From assembly GCF_003201775.1 (NCBI RefSeq), contig NZ_QJJZ01000001.1, positions 71,233-135,232 of the forward strand: a stretch of 64,000 nucleotides of DNA, read 5' to 3'. The translations under genes were made by a program, and so were the position numbers. Positions 46,221-54,924 of the stretch are shown here, piece after piece; position 1 is the stretch's first letter; every line of letters starts with the position of its first letter. This DNA is from Arenibacter sp. ARW7G5Y1 (GTDB lineage: Bacteria > Bacteroidota > Bacteroidia > Flavobacteriales > Flavobacteriaceae). The notes beneath the pieces are model-generated. The model worked only from the letters and a program-made list of their open reading frames with translations, was not told the origin of the DNA and ran no database searches.

Positions 46221-47132
46221 TTAAATGACTTTTGAACCTTCGAACTGGTCTAAAAATTGTTTTACCCTTTCCCGTTCCGTATTTTCAAATTTTCGCAAAG
46301 GTAATGCCATATGGTCCTCACAAATTTCCATTACGGATAAGGCACATTTGATACCCTTTGTTATTCTGGAGGCATTTTTACCAACGCAATAAATTGTATT
46401 GTTTACAAAAGCAACCTTGCTACGCAATATTTTAATATCTTCTATATTATTTGCCACCGAGGCGTTGTAAAGATCGACAAATAATTCTGGCAAGAAATTT
46501 GCTCCACCGGCAACTGCCCCATGTCCACCATACAACATGGTCTCTGGTAAAAACATTTCGGTTCCCACAATAATGGAGAATTCCGGAGACTCTTTAAACG
46601 CTTCAATTAGCGAATACAAATAGGACATATCCCCTGAACTGTCCTTTATGCCTATGGCGCCTAATTCCTTGGCTTTTATTACGGTCTCCAGGGAAAGGTG
46701 TAGTTTGGTACAGCTGGGCATATTGTACATCATTACCGGTAAGGGCAATTGTGGAATTAAGCGCTCCAAATAGTCTGTCATTTCCTCTTGGGAAATTGGA
46801 AGATAATATGGAGGGGCAACCACTACGGCATCTGCACCGGCTTCTTTGGAATGGGCTGCCATGTCCAATGAACCGTTAAAGGAGGTATCGGTTATCCCGA
46901 CTAGTACGGGAACCCTTCCATTTATAAACTTACAAGCTTTTGTAATAAGCTCCTTTCGCAATGCATAGCTAAGACTTGGGGCTTCCCCATTGGTGCCTAA
47001 AAGGAAAATTCCGTGTACGCCACCTATAATGAGATGTTCAATCAGTTTTTCCAATCCTTTTTCATCCAGACCACCGTCTGCGGTTAGAGGGGTGACCATT
47101 GGGGGGATAATCCCCTTTAATTCTAATGCCAT
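46221..47132 (-). CDS. dihydrodipicolinate synthase / N-acetylneuraminate lyase family aldolase
   Basis: 303 residues, TIM barrel. The three family marks are present: GTNGE at 46-50 (the GTTGE pyruvate-binding loop), Tyr136 in MMYNMPS and the Schiff-base Lys163 in IGIKDSSGD. It condenses or cleaves pyruvate with an aldehyde. In this context it more probably cleaves a 2-keto-3-deoxy sugar acid than makes lysine precursor. It shares the operon with a second, divergent family member. Confidence 0.9.
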   Translation of the reverse strand: MALELKGIIPPMVTPLTADGGLDEKGLEKLIEHLIIGGVHGIFLLGTNGEAPSLSYALRKELITKACKFINGRVPVLVGITDTSFNGSLDMAAHSKEAGADAVVVAPPYYLPISQEEMTDYLERLIPQLPLPVMMYNMPSCTKLHLSLETVIKAKELGAIGIKDSSGDMSYLYSLIEAFKESPEFSIIVGTEMFLPETMLYGGHGAVAGGANFLPELFVDLYNASVANNIEDIKILRSKVAFVNNTIYCVGKNASRITKGIKCALSVMEICEDHMALPLRKFENTERERVKQFLDQFEGSKVI

Positions 47133-47226
47133 ATATTTTCTTTAGTTAGGGCAAAGTAAATTTAAAAGGCAAGGGCGTACCACAACTATATTATTTAAAA
47201 TAGATAATATATTGACCATTGCAACC

Positions 47227-48159
47227 TCAGATTCCATTGGACCTCTCCTCCTTTAATTCGTTTTCAAGCTGTAGTATCCTGTCTATGTGTCTGTCTGCCA
47301 ATTTTTGATGCAAGGCATCAAAGGGCATAATAGGCCTACGGACCTTGGGGGTGTTATAAATTCCTTGGCGATACAATAATCGCTTAAAAAAATGTATGGA
47401 GATGTCTAAATGTTGATTGGAAAACGCCAATACGGGTACTATTTTCTCGAACAGGGCTTCTGCCTCAACCATCCTCCCTTCTTCAAATAGTCGATATATG
47501 GTGGTGTAAATAAAATGCATCCCTGTTGGCATAAAGGCGTGTATGCCCCTTTGCAGCCCTTCCATCATTTGGGTAACGGCCCAACCTCCACTGAGGTTCA
47601 ATTTGCCTTGGGTCAGCTTTAAAATACGTGAATATTTTGGGCCGGCCGGAACGGTTTCGATTTTTAAACATTTGAATGCAGCCACTTTTTCAAATAAATC
47701 AACTATAAGTTCATCCGATAGACCATAACCAGTAGCATCCCAATCCTGTAACATGATCATTTCCGGATCAAGTGCGGCCAGTTCCATAAAGTGATTGCGA
47801 AATTGGCTATCGTTGGCAAAGGGGATTTGAAACAATGTGTTCTTACAACCAATATCCAAATAGGCCTTTAGGAGCTCTTTACTTTTGGATAGGTCCTGTT
47901 CCCCTGCACCACCTATAACAGGAACCTTATCGCCTACGGTTTCCAAGACTAAACTTAGCATTCTAAGTCGCTCCGTTTGCGATAGTTTATAAACTTCCGC
48001 AGCCATAGCGGGTACCAAAATACCAGCAACCCCAGCCTCTACCGCCTGCAACACATTATTTTTTAATGCTATTGGGTCTATGGTGTCCAATGCTGTAAAA
48101 GGAGTGTTAAGTACGGTAACAATTCCTTTTAGGGGGTAAAGTTCTTTTTCGGCCAACAT
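47227..48159 (-). CDS. divergent DapA-family protein
   Basis: 310 residues from MLAEKELYPL; the start is one base after the stop of the upstream glycosidase gene. It is a TIM barrel of the DapA family with the Schiff-base Lys166 in CLKIETVPAGP, but the usual YNxP tyrosine motif is replaced by LQDWDATGYG and the GTTGE loop reads VPAMAAE. The ending ENELKEERSNGI is a helical tail. The substrate must differ from that of its neighbour. This subfamily occurs beside uncharacterised glycosidases. Confidence 0.82.
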   Translation of the reverse strand: MLAEKELYPLKGIVTVLNTPFTALDTIDPIALKNNVLQAVEAGVAGILVPAMAAEVYKLSQTERLRMLSLVLETVGDKVPVIGGAGEQDLSKSKELLKAYLDIGCKNTLFQIPFANDSQFRNHFMELAALDPEMIMLQDWDATGYGLSDELIVDLFEKVAAFKCLKIETVPAGPKYSRILKLTQGKLNLSGGWAVTQMMEGLQRGIHAFMPTGMHFIYTTIYRLFEEGRMVEAEALFEKIVPVLAFSNQHLDISIHFFKRLLYRQGIYNTPKVRRPIMPFDALHQKLADRHIDRILQLENELKEERSNGI

Positions 48160-48160
48160 A

Positions 48161-50503
48161 TTATTGTTGTTTAATAAGCCAAACATCGGTTACCCTGGAT
48201 TGCTTTCTCCAGTTCAGGTGTTCTTCATCGGGTTTGTCAAAGCTAATCTTTAGATTGCCGTCCTTGATCAAATTTTTAGGTAGGGGAAATTCTTTAAATT
48301 CTTCAAAATCTTTTTCGTATTTGGTAGGTTTTAACCTTTTACCGTTTGCTCTTAAAAGTGCTTCGCCATAACCGGAAACTCGGAGAAGGTAATTGGAGTC
48401 CGTATCCAGTTCATGGTACTCCAAGGTGGGGGTAAATTGGAATAGTTGGGTAGAGAGTCGCTTTCTGCTTAAACCATCATTTTCCCACAGAAAGTCTATG
48501 GCATCATCGGTTTTGGAGGTTACATGTTGTGCATCGGCACTGGAAATATTGTCGTAAAAGCTTCCTGCACCTGGTGTTTCGTAATTTCTGATAAATTCCA
48601 GCCGTTCCAATTTTTGTTTTTCAGACTTGTAAGCGCCAATTTTTTTAAATTCGTCGACCAACCACCATCTATTGTTCAGGGGGTAATCTATAAAATCCAA
48701 TATTGCACCTCTTTCCGCACTCCTTGCCTGATATTTTTCTACGCTGGTCTGTGCGCCAATGGATTGAAATAGCTTCTCGCCATATTCAAAAACCTTTTCC
48801 TTCAGGTCTTGGGAAACCAATTCGGTATCTGCCTTATTAATGTGTTGAAGCGCAGCGTTCATCGCCTTATCCGCCCCAATGGTATTGGCCTTGGCCAAAA
48901 TTTCATAAGCTTCTTCTTCCAAGCCTTTTTCGTAGGCAAGACGGTCTTGAATATAGGCGTCATAATAGGCGCGCATTATTAATTGTTGCCATCTCCAATT
49001 ATTTGCCAGATCGGGGTTGTTTTCTTCCAAGCCTTTCCACAATGCCAAAGTTTCTTTTATTCCATTGTTTTCCAAAATGGGTCCATCCCAATTCTCTTCT
49101 AGGGCGAATATGCCTTTGGCCGCTTTATCCGCCACCTCTGGCCCAAAGAAAAACTGCGTGTATTCATGGATTATAGTTTTGGGGTCTTTCTTGGAATCCC
49201 AACCCAATTGGCTCCAAAGAACTTTGTTTACATCATCATGGGAACCATCGGAATAGGTAATAAAGCCATCCGTATATGGGGTATCCCTATTGAAAAGTTG
49301 GGTGTACATGAGGGGCTGTGGATTGATAGGCTCCCTTCCCAGGGTCAATGCATATGCCTGATCCCAATTCTCCACGGGATAATGACATCTAACGGTGTGG
49401 GTTATATCGGGATAAAATCGGTGCAAATATTTTTTCGGTAACATTTCCCGTTCCAAATCTATAGGTGGACTGCTGGGACCATAGACAATGCCTTTTAGCC
49501 AATCGGGACTGTCGGTTTCCAGGTAATCAAAGAAGTATTCCACTTTTTCCTTGTTAAAACCTTGTAAGGAAACCCATATTCCTGCATTGGGGTGGTATTG
49601 GTGCAATATCTTGGACAGGTCATTTAGATAGGGTATAAGCTGGGCAGGATGGTTTTCACCGGGGTCGCCCCCCGGAACGAATACACCATCCAATCTAGGA
49701 CATTTTGCGTAAAATGCCTCTTGCTCCTCAAGTCCATCCTCATGGGCATTTTTAATGCTCAGGTCATGCGGTGCTGGGGTCCAGACCCAATACTCGGCAT
49801 CGTATTTTTCACATATCTTGCTTAGTTCCACTTCCATGATTTGCGGATCTACCTTAAAGTGGGGACTTGAACTGGCTTCCTGAAATGGAATGTTTTCAAA
49901 ACTATTTGCCCCAAAAAGAACCTGTTCCCTAAAATGTTGATCAAACTGTTCTACGGTCCAAGCGTCCCAGGAGTTGGCGGTATTCCGATACCCAAATTGA
50001 TGTCCGCGAAGGGGGTATTCCGGTGCTTCTGAAAAATCAATATTGGGGCTCAATGTTATTCGGTTTTTACCCATTTTAGCGGTTCTCAGTAGTTTGCCAA
50101 GGCCATAAAGAATACCCCGTTCATCTGCCCCAATGACCCAAAGCGTATTCTTATCGCCATTATATTGGTGGAAAATGCGATATCCTTCCTTTTTTAATTC
50201 TGGGGTATTTTCATTATCCCGGGCCGGAACTTTTGTTCCGAACAATTCGTTTTCATTAGCCAAGGCCAAGGCAATGGTCGTCTTGGAATTCCAATTATTG
50301 TTTGATCCGAGTCTTAGATCGGTTCTTTTATTGATTTCCTCCACTAGAATGTTAACGGCCGTTTCCTGGATAGGCGCTTTAATCTTGGCCGATATTACAA
50401 TGTTTGCCTGGGAAAGGTCCAAGGTTTTTTGTTGTTCCTTTTCACAAGACAGTATACACGAAATACTAAGAAATACCAGCCAAAATTTTAATTGTCTTTT
50501 CAT
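48161..50503 (-). CDS. alpha-glucuronidase-like glycoside hydrolase lipoprotein
   Basis: About 780 residues from MKRQLKFWLVFLSISCILSC, a lipoprotein signal; earlier in-frame ATGs only lengthen the front. Residues of about 25-150 form the small GH20/GH67-type domain (ADERGILYGLGKLLRT), then the barrel with PEYPLRGHQFGYRNTANSWD, VFVPGGDPGEN, WVSLQGF, PDITHTVRCHYP and EPINPQP, strongly conserved-looking stretches. The C-terminal helices and a beta-sandwich (YHELDTDSNYLLRVSGYGEA) follow. I recognise the family from many soil and marine genomes but know of no proven activity. It is exported; the adjacent aldolases suggest it releases an acidic sugar. Confidence 0.68.
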   Translation of the reverse strand: MKRQLKFWLVFLSISCILSCEKEQQKTLDLSQANIVISAKIKAPIQETAVNILVEEINKRTDLRLGSNNNWNSKTTIALALANENELFGTKVPARDNENTPELKKEGYRIFHQYNGDKNTLWVIGADERGILYGLGKLLRTAKMGKNRITLSPNIDFSEAPEYPLRGHQFGYRNTANSWDAWTVEQFDQHFREQVLFGANSFENIPFQEASSSPHFKVDPQIMEVELSKICEKYDAEYWVWTPAPHDLSIKNAHEDGLEEQEAFYAKCPRLDGVFVPGGDPGENHPAQLIPYLNDLSKILHQYHPNAGIWVSLQGFNKEKVEYFFDYLETDSPDWLKGIVYGPSSPPIDLEREMLPKKYLHRFYPDITHTVRCHYPVENWDQAYALTLGREPINPQPLMYTQLFNRDTPYTDGFITYSDGSHDDVNKVLWSQLGWDSKKDPKTIIHEYTQFFFGPEVADKAAKGIFALEENWDGPILENNGIKETLALWKGLEENNPDLANNWRWQQLIMRAYYDAYIQDRLAYEKGLEEEAYEILAKANTIGADKAMNAALQHINKADTELVSQDLKEKVFEYGEKLFQSIGAQTSVEKYQARSAERGAILDFIDYPLNNRWWLVDEFKKIGAYKSEKQKLERLEFIRNYETPGAGSFYDNISSADAQHVTSKTDDAIDFLWENDGLSRKRLSTQLFQFTPTLEYHELDTDSNYLLRVSGYGEALLRANGKRLKPTKYEKDFEEFKEFPLPKNLIKDGNLKISFDKPDEEHLNWRKQSRVTDVWLIKQQ

Positions 50504-50547
50504 TATGTTGGACATTTTTATTAATATTTTTTTATGAGCACTATGTT

Positions 50548-51243
50548 CTAATCTATGTCCTTTACACATCGGATTCCAACAGGGTAAACGTGTATTTTTT
50601 CCGGCAACACATAATATCGTTGTGAGGTACGGATAAAGGAGTGGTTGTTAAAATTGGATCCGCCCCGCATTACTTTATAGGTTTCGCCATATTGTTCCAT
50701 TGGAACGGTATTGCCAGGGTAGGGTTTATACCAGTCCGATGTCCATTCCCATACACTCCCGGCCATATCATAACAACCATAAGGACTTGCTGGTTTGGCA
50801 ATGGAAGTACCGCGGGTTTTTTTCTGGTCCCAGACTACATAGGTGTTGTCATAGGTATTTCCCCAGGGGAAAACACGGCCATCTATACCCCTTGCCGCTT
50901 TTTCCCATTCTTTCTCGCTGGGCAAACGTTTACCGGCCCATTGAGCATAAGCATTGGCCTTTGACCAGGTGACAATTACGGCATTGTTCTTTTTTTCAGG
51001 AGGGAACTTAAAAGTTGGGTCATATTTGGCAAATTCGGCATTACTAACTTCGTATTTATCTATAAAGAATGCTTTGGTGCTCGCAATTTGTTGAGGTTTC
51101 TCATCCGGATCGCCATAGGTACTTCCCATGATAAACTCTCCAGCGGGAACATAAACCATTCCTTCGGGAGGAGTTGGCGTTTCTTGCCCTACCAGATAAA
51201 GTATAGGTACTAAGAAAGTTAGGAGTGTTAAACAAGATTTCAT
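50548..51243 (-). CDS. SUMF1/FGE-domain protein lacking the active-site cysteines
   Basis: 231 residues from MKSCLTLLTFL, with a signal peptide; an earlier ATG overlaps the upstream gene. The C-type-lectin-like SUMF1 fold is clear: MVYVPAGEFIMGS, KRLPSEKEWEKAARG, VWEWTSDWYKP, YKVMRGGSN and PVGIRC. In true formylglycine-generating enzymes the stretch after RGGS carries two catalytic Cys. Here it reads NFNNHSFIRTSQRYY, with none. It is therefore probably not a sulfatase activator but a binding or ergothioneine/EgtB-type relative without known function. Confidence 0.82.
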   Translation of the reverse strand: MKSCLTLLTFLVPILYLVGQETPTPPEGMVYVPAGEFIMGSTYGDPDEKPQQIASTKAFFIDKYEVSNAEFAKYDPTFKFPPEKKNNAVIVTWSKANAYAQWAGKRLPSEKEWEKAARGIDGRVFPWGNTYDNTYVVWDQKKTRGTSIAKPASPYGCYDMAGSVWEWTSDWYKPYPGNTVPMEQYGETYKVMRGGSNFNNHSFIRTSQRYYVLPEKIHVYPVGIRCVKDID

Positions 51244-51263
51244 ACGTTTCCTATTATTTGTGA

Positions 51264-52487
51264 TTACCATTTTTCATCAATTATACCGTAATACCTGCCA
51301 AACCAATAATTACGGATCATGGCAGCTGCGGTGCGTTCTTCCTCCGAACGTACCATTTTAAAACTACCATCTTTTTGTGGAATTTTAAATTCTTTTGTGT
51401 TCCGGTCAAATCCCCACATATCCTTTATGCCCTGCTTTTTCTCTTCGGTAAAAACATCCTCCCCTGTAAGTACTTTATAGACCATTAAAAACCAGATGTT
51501 GCTTTCCCAAGTAAATTCCAAATCCTTCCAATCGTACCAATGTCGGTTTAAATTCATTCGGTATTTATTGAGTAGATTGGGATCGGTCTCTAAACGCATA
51601 ATCATATAGAGGGAACGGGCTGCGTGGTAGTCGTCCCCTACATTTCGCCATTCTTCAGGGAATAATATTTTGGAATTAATTTGGTGGTCGTCATAATGGT
51701 AGCGATCTATAAGCATGTGGTAAGCGGCATTGTAGCGTTCCTTTCCGGTAATATGATAGGTTACCTTAAGGGCAGCCAACATTTCCAAGGAGTTGAGTTC
51801 TTGGTGCGGAAGATTGGGACAAAAGTTGCCCCACAAGGTCATTTTTCCGTCTAGATCCGTAAGTTTAAAATTGTTGTCCACTACCCGTCCTATAAATCGG
51901 TCCAGCAATCCTGCCGCTTTCTTTTTGTACACGTCATCGGCACATAGTTCCCAGAAAGTTCCCACACCATAGAAAATCGAAGTGAATTTATCGGCACTTA
52001 AATCGCCCAACCATCTATAACCTGGCAGGGAGGTTGACTGGTGCCATTCGTGATACCACATAACTTCTTCGTGCCAAAGGGGTTCGTTGGTCCTATTGAA
52101 ACTACGCGCAACCAATCCTTCTACACCTGTTACTTTTTCGAGTTTTAATACGGCTTCGAATATGTCATTGGCTATTTTCCGGTCTTTAGGGTCTTTTGTA
52201 ATGGCATATTTATGTGAATATGCGGCCAACATTTCGGAGGTGGGATCAAGACAATCGGCTTGGGAACCCACAATGGGACGATCCAGTCCGGCCGGAGGAA
52301 AGATGACATGTTGCATTATGGCCCCTTCGTTCCAATGATTGCCCAGCATTAATTTATCAAACATTTCAACCTTTTTATAAAGGGGGTCCGTTCTTTTGGG
52401 GAACTCATTCACTTTTTGGGCGAATATGCTATGGGTTCCAAAAAGGATGCAAACCGTAACCAAGGGCAATAAAGGATATTTAAACAT
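51264..52487 (-). CDS. exported helical (alpha/alpha-toroid-like) protein of unknown function
   Basis: 407 residues with a signal peptide ending near IFAQKV. The rest is mostly helical with many aromatic residues: WNEGAIMQHVIFPPAGLDRP, YHEWHQSTSLPGYRWLGDLS, WGNFCPNLPHQELNSLEML and YDWKDLEFTWESNIWFLMV. That is the style of (alpha/alpha)6 enzymes such as GH88/GH105 or lyases, but no known catalytic motif is recognised. First gene of a minus-strand operon with a SUMF1 protein, a glycosidase and aldolases, so a role in glycan breakdown is likely. Confidence 0.6.
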   Translation of the reverse strand: MFKYPLLPLVTVCILFGTHSIFAQKVNEFPKRTDPLYKKVEMFDKLMLGNHWNEGAIMQHVIFPPAGLDRPIVGSQADCLDPTSEMLAAYSHKYAITKDPKDRKIANDIFEAVLKLEKVTGVEGLVARSFNRTNEPLWHEEVMWYHEWHQSTSLPGYRWLGDLSADKFTSIFYGVGTFWELCADDVYKKKAAGLLDRFIGRVVDNNFKLTDLDGKMTLWGNFCPNLPHQELNSLEMLAALKVTYHITGKERYNAAYHMLIDRYHYDDHQINSKILFPEEWRNVGDDYHAARSLYMIMRLETDPNLLNKYRMNLNRHWYDWKDLEFTWESNIWFLMVYKVLTGEDVFTEEKKQGIKDMWGFDRNTKEFKIPQKDGSFKMVRSEEERTAAAMIRNYWFGRYYGIIDEKW

Positions 52488-52610
52488 GACTATTTCCTAT
52501 TTGTGGGCATTTGAAGTTTTGGTCGAAATGATTTTATCTTTAATTCCAGATTACATTCTATATTAGGTTGTTCTATAACATGGATTATTAAGCGCGTTTA
52601 TTCTTCCTTC

Positions 52611-52626
52611 ATTTCATTAATGAAAT
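52611..52626. promoter_or_regulatory. 16-base perfect palindrome upstream of the helical-protein operon
   Basis: ATTTCATTAATGAAAT is its own reverse complement and lies 124 bases before the start of the operon at 52487. It could be an operator for a GntR- or LacI-type regulator, none of which is encoded in the window. Confidence 0.35.
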
Positions 52627-52776
52627 AATATTAACTCATTTTAATCAATAAAACCAATTAAATATTAGTTTGGGGCAATATATAATGTACAATAAGTAAT
52701 ATATATTATATGGTCATTGTAAAGTGTACGTCTTATTGAGCTAGAATTAGGTGACAAAAGCAATTTCGACTCCTAT

Positions 52777-52878
52777 ATGGAGTTTACATTTTATATCCTA
52801 TTGTTGGTTACAGGGGCTTATTTGCTATACTCTGGAATCCTATCTATTCTATTGGGAAGTGTAAATTTTTTTATGTGA
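52777..52878 (+). CDS. possible 33-residue membrane peptide
   Basis: ATG at 52777, TGA at 52876-52878. The peptide begins MEFTFYILLLVTGAYLLYSG and is hydrophobic nearly throughout, enough for one membrane helix. It lies in the otherwise empty region before the rhodanese gene. No family recognised and no clear start signal, so it may be chance. Confidence 0.25.
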   Translation: MEFTFYILLLVTGAYLLYSGILSILLGSVNFFM

Positions 52879-52889
52879 TAAAGACGGAG

Positions 52890-52910
52890 TGTAACAAAAG
52901 TTGCTGTGGA
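52890..52910 (+). promoter_or_regulatory. CRP/FNR-like operator upstream of rhodanese
   Basis: TGTAACAAAAGTTGCTGTGG plus A is identical in 20 of 21 bases to 62658-62678 before the SQR-like gene. The core AAC-N4-GTT (GTAAC/GTTGC) is an imperfect inverted repeat of the CRP/FNR sort. A -7-like TATCTTTA lies at 52927-52934, which would put the repeat centre (52897.5) near -41 of the start, the usual place for an activator. Confidence 0.55.
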
Positions 52911-52954
52911 CAATATATGTCCGTACTATCTTTACAGTATAAATGTTTTGGTTG

Positions 52955-53008
52955 GTTGTTTAAGGAAACGGTCATTGTAAAAGGTGGCGGTTTCCTTTTT
53001 TAAACAAC
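52955..53008 (+). other. long inverted repeat in the rhodanese leader
   Basis: GTTGTTTAAGGAAAC (52955-52969) pairs with GTTTCC (52990-52995) and TTAAACAAC (53000-53008), with four extra T between them. The hairpin ends 28 bases before the ATG at 53037. It looks like an intrinsic-terminator or RNA-stability element in the 5' leader. Confidence 0.5.
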
Positions 53009-53036
53009 TGTGGTATAACTCATTAAAGGAAAAAAT

Positions 53037-53381
53037 ATGTCTATTTTTGGTACACTTTTCGGAACAAGCAAAGAGAAATCGGATAAAATTGAAATATTGG
53101 ATCAGGCTGAATTTTCAGCGGCCATAGCGGGTAAAAAAGTACAACTTATAGATGTTCGTACGCCCAATGAATATGGTAGCGGACACATTAAGAATGCCGT
53201 AAATGTTGATCTATTCAATGCCACAGGCTTTGAAAAGTACTGTAAAAAAATGTCCAAGGACGAACCTGTTTATCTGTATTGCCGTTCGGGTGCCAGGAGT
53301 CAGAGAGCTGCACATAAGTTGGTAGGCATGGGTTTTGAAAAAATATATGACCTGAAGGGTGGATATATGAGATGGAGGTAA
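53037..53381 (+). CDS. rhodanese-like sulfurtransferase
   Basis: 114 residues, single rhodanese domain, no signal peptide. LIDVRTPNEYGSGHIKNAVN is the first conserved block and YLYCRSGARSQRAA carries the active Cys82 in a six-residue loop. LKGGYMRW ends the domain. It moves sulfane sulfur to a thiophilic acceptor. It heads a short plus-strand set with an HMA protein and a cytochrome. Its upstream motif matches that of the sulfide:quinone reductase-like gene at 62791, which supports a sulfur role. Confidence 0.92.
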   Translation: MSIFGTLFGTSKEKSDKIEILDQAEFSAAIAGKKVQLIDVRTPNEYGSGHIKNAVNVDLFNATGFEKYCKKMSKDEPVYLYCRSGARSQRAAHKLVGMGFEKIYDLKGGYMRWR

Positions 53382-53428
53382 TATCCACTTTGCCTATATA
53401 ATTAGAAAAAATTGGTTAAATTGAATAT

Positions 53429-53701
53429 ATGAAATTGTCACTCAGTGTTCAAAATATAAAATGTGGCGGTTGTGCTAAAACGATAACCACCAAATTGTCG
53501 CAATTGGACGATATTTCAGAGGTTATGGTGGATGTTAATTCCGGCACTGTATCTTTTGAATCCAACAACGTTATGGCTACCCAAGAACTAAGGGATGTAC
53601 TTAAGGCTTTGGGCTATCCCTCTGTTGGTGTCAAAAATGGCTTGGGAGATAAGGCCAAATCCTTACTTAGTTGTGCCTCCGGAAGGATGATGAAGGAATA
53701 A
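53429..53701 (+). CDS. heavy-metal-associated (HMA) domain protein
   Basis: 90 residues. Cys12 and Cys15 in KCGGCAKTI form the CxxC metal site, and the strand-helix-strand pattern SVQNI, ITTKLSQLDDISEVMVDVNS, LRDVLKALGYP fits the ferredoxin-like HMA fold of about 65 residues. The tail contains one more Cys. It could carry copper or another soft metal; in this context a persulfide carrier role is also possible. 47 bases after the rhodanese gene. Confidence 0.87.
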   Translation: MKLSLSVQNIKCGGCAKTITTKLSQLDDISEVMVDVNSGTVSFESNNVMATQELRDVLKALGYPSVGVKNGLGDKAKSLLSCASGRMMKE

Positions 53702-53720
53702 ATCCAAAAATATTAGCTTT

Positions 53721-54737
53721 ATGAAGTATCTATCTTTCTTTACAATCCTTTTAATGACCCTGGTAAGCTGTAAGGAGGCTAAAAAAACGGAAAACAAACT
53801 TTTAGAAAGCAAGGTAGCGAGCTCATCGGCCGACCAGGAAAAGATACATCCAGGTAAAAAGATTATTGAAACAGAGTGCTATTTATGCCACAATCCTAAA
53901 GCATCCGAAGTCAGCATGATTGCGCCTCCCATGGTGGCCATTAAGAAGCACTATATTGATTCAACAACGACCAAGGAACAGTTTATAGAAGCTATTGTGG
54001 GCTGGATTAATGATCCACAGGAGGAAAAATCCAAAATGCCCGGTGCACTAAATCGATTTGGGATAATGCCCTATCAACCCTATCCTGAAGAAACCATTAG
54101 CCTGATTGCTGAATACATGTATGACTATGAAATTGCACAACCTGAATGGTTCGATGACCATTTTCAGAGGGAGCATGGTAGAAGAATGGGCAAAGGCAAA
54201 GGTATGGGAAATGGAATGGGCCCAGGTTCCAAACATGGGTTACAAACGGACTATGGCGATATAGGACTTGGTTATGCCCTGGCCACAAAAGCTGCGCTGG
54301 GAAAAAATCTAATGAAGGCCATACAGGAAAAAGGTACGGAGGGGGCGGTAGCATTTTGTAACCTTAGGGCCATAGAATTAACAGATAGTATTTCTGTTAT
54401 GAACAATGCCCAGATAAAAAGGGTTTCCGATAAACCTAGAAATCCACTTAACAAGGCCAACAAAGAGGAGCTGGGGTATATCGCTACTTTTAAAGAGCAG
54501 GTTGCCGCTGGTATCGAAGTAGATCCGGTAGTAGTTCCTGGAAACGAAGAAGTAACGGTCTATTATCCCATAACTACCAATACCATGTGTCTCCAATGCC
54601 ATGGAAAACCCAACGAACAGGTGAAGCCTGCTACTATGGCCACTTTAAGAAAATTATACCCGGAAGATATGGCCGTTGGCTATAATGTAAATGAGGTCCG
54701 CGGAATATGGAGTGTGGTTTTTGACAAAAATAAGTAG
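53721..54737 (+). CDS. DUF3365 / c-type cytochrome lipoprotein with two haem motifs
   Basis: 338 residues with the lipobox LMTLVSC. Haem motif 1 is C53-x-x-C56-H57 (ECYLCHNPK) within a cytochrome c-like region up to about 145. A Gly/Met-rich linker (KGKGMGNGMGPG) leads into a DUF3365 (Tll0287-like) domain with haem motif 2 C290-x-x-C293-H294 (MCLQCHGKP), ending VNEVRGIWSVVFDK. Probably a periplasmic redox sensor or electron carrier. It follows the HMA gene after 19 bases. Confidence 0.87.
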   Translation: MKYLSFFTILLMTLVSCKEAKKTENKLLESKVASSSADQEKIHPGKKIIETECYLCHNPKASEVSMIAPPMVAIKKHYIDSTTTKEQFIEAIVGWINDPQEEKSKMPGALNRFGIMPYQPYPEETISLIAEYMYDYEIAQPEWFDDHFQREHGRRMGKGKGMGNGMGPGSKHGLQTDYGDIGLGYALATKAALGKNLMKAIQEKGTEGAVAFCNLRAIELTDSISVMNNAQIKRVSDKPRNPLNKANKEELGYIATFKEQVAAGIEVDPVVVPGNEEVTVYYPITTNTMCLQCHGKPNEQVKPATMATLRKLYPEDMAVGYNVNEVRGIWSVVFDKNK

Positions 54738-54924
54738 ACCTATTCGGTTCTGAAGTTCTATAGGTTGTAAGTCCCTATTCCTGGAAAAGGAAATTTACCA
54801 ATAGTGATATCGGGCAGAGAAATCTTTAGGAATATATGCAATTTGATGCCCAAAAATCTTTTTAAAATAGATTTCATAAATGTATGAATTTGAGCTAAAC
54901 AACTAAAATTTGGAGGCCCTGTCC

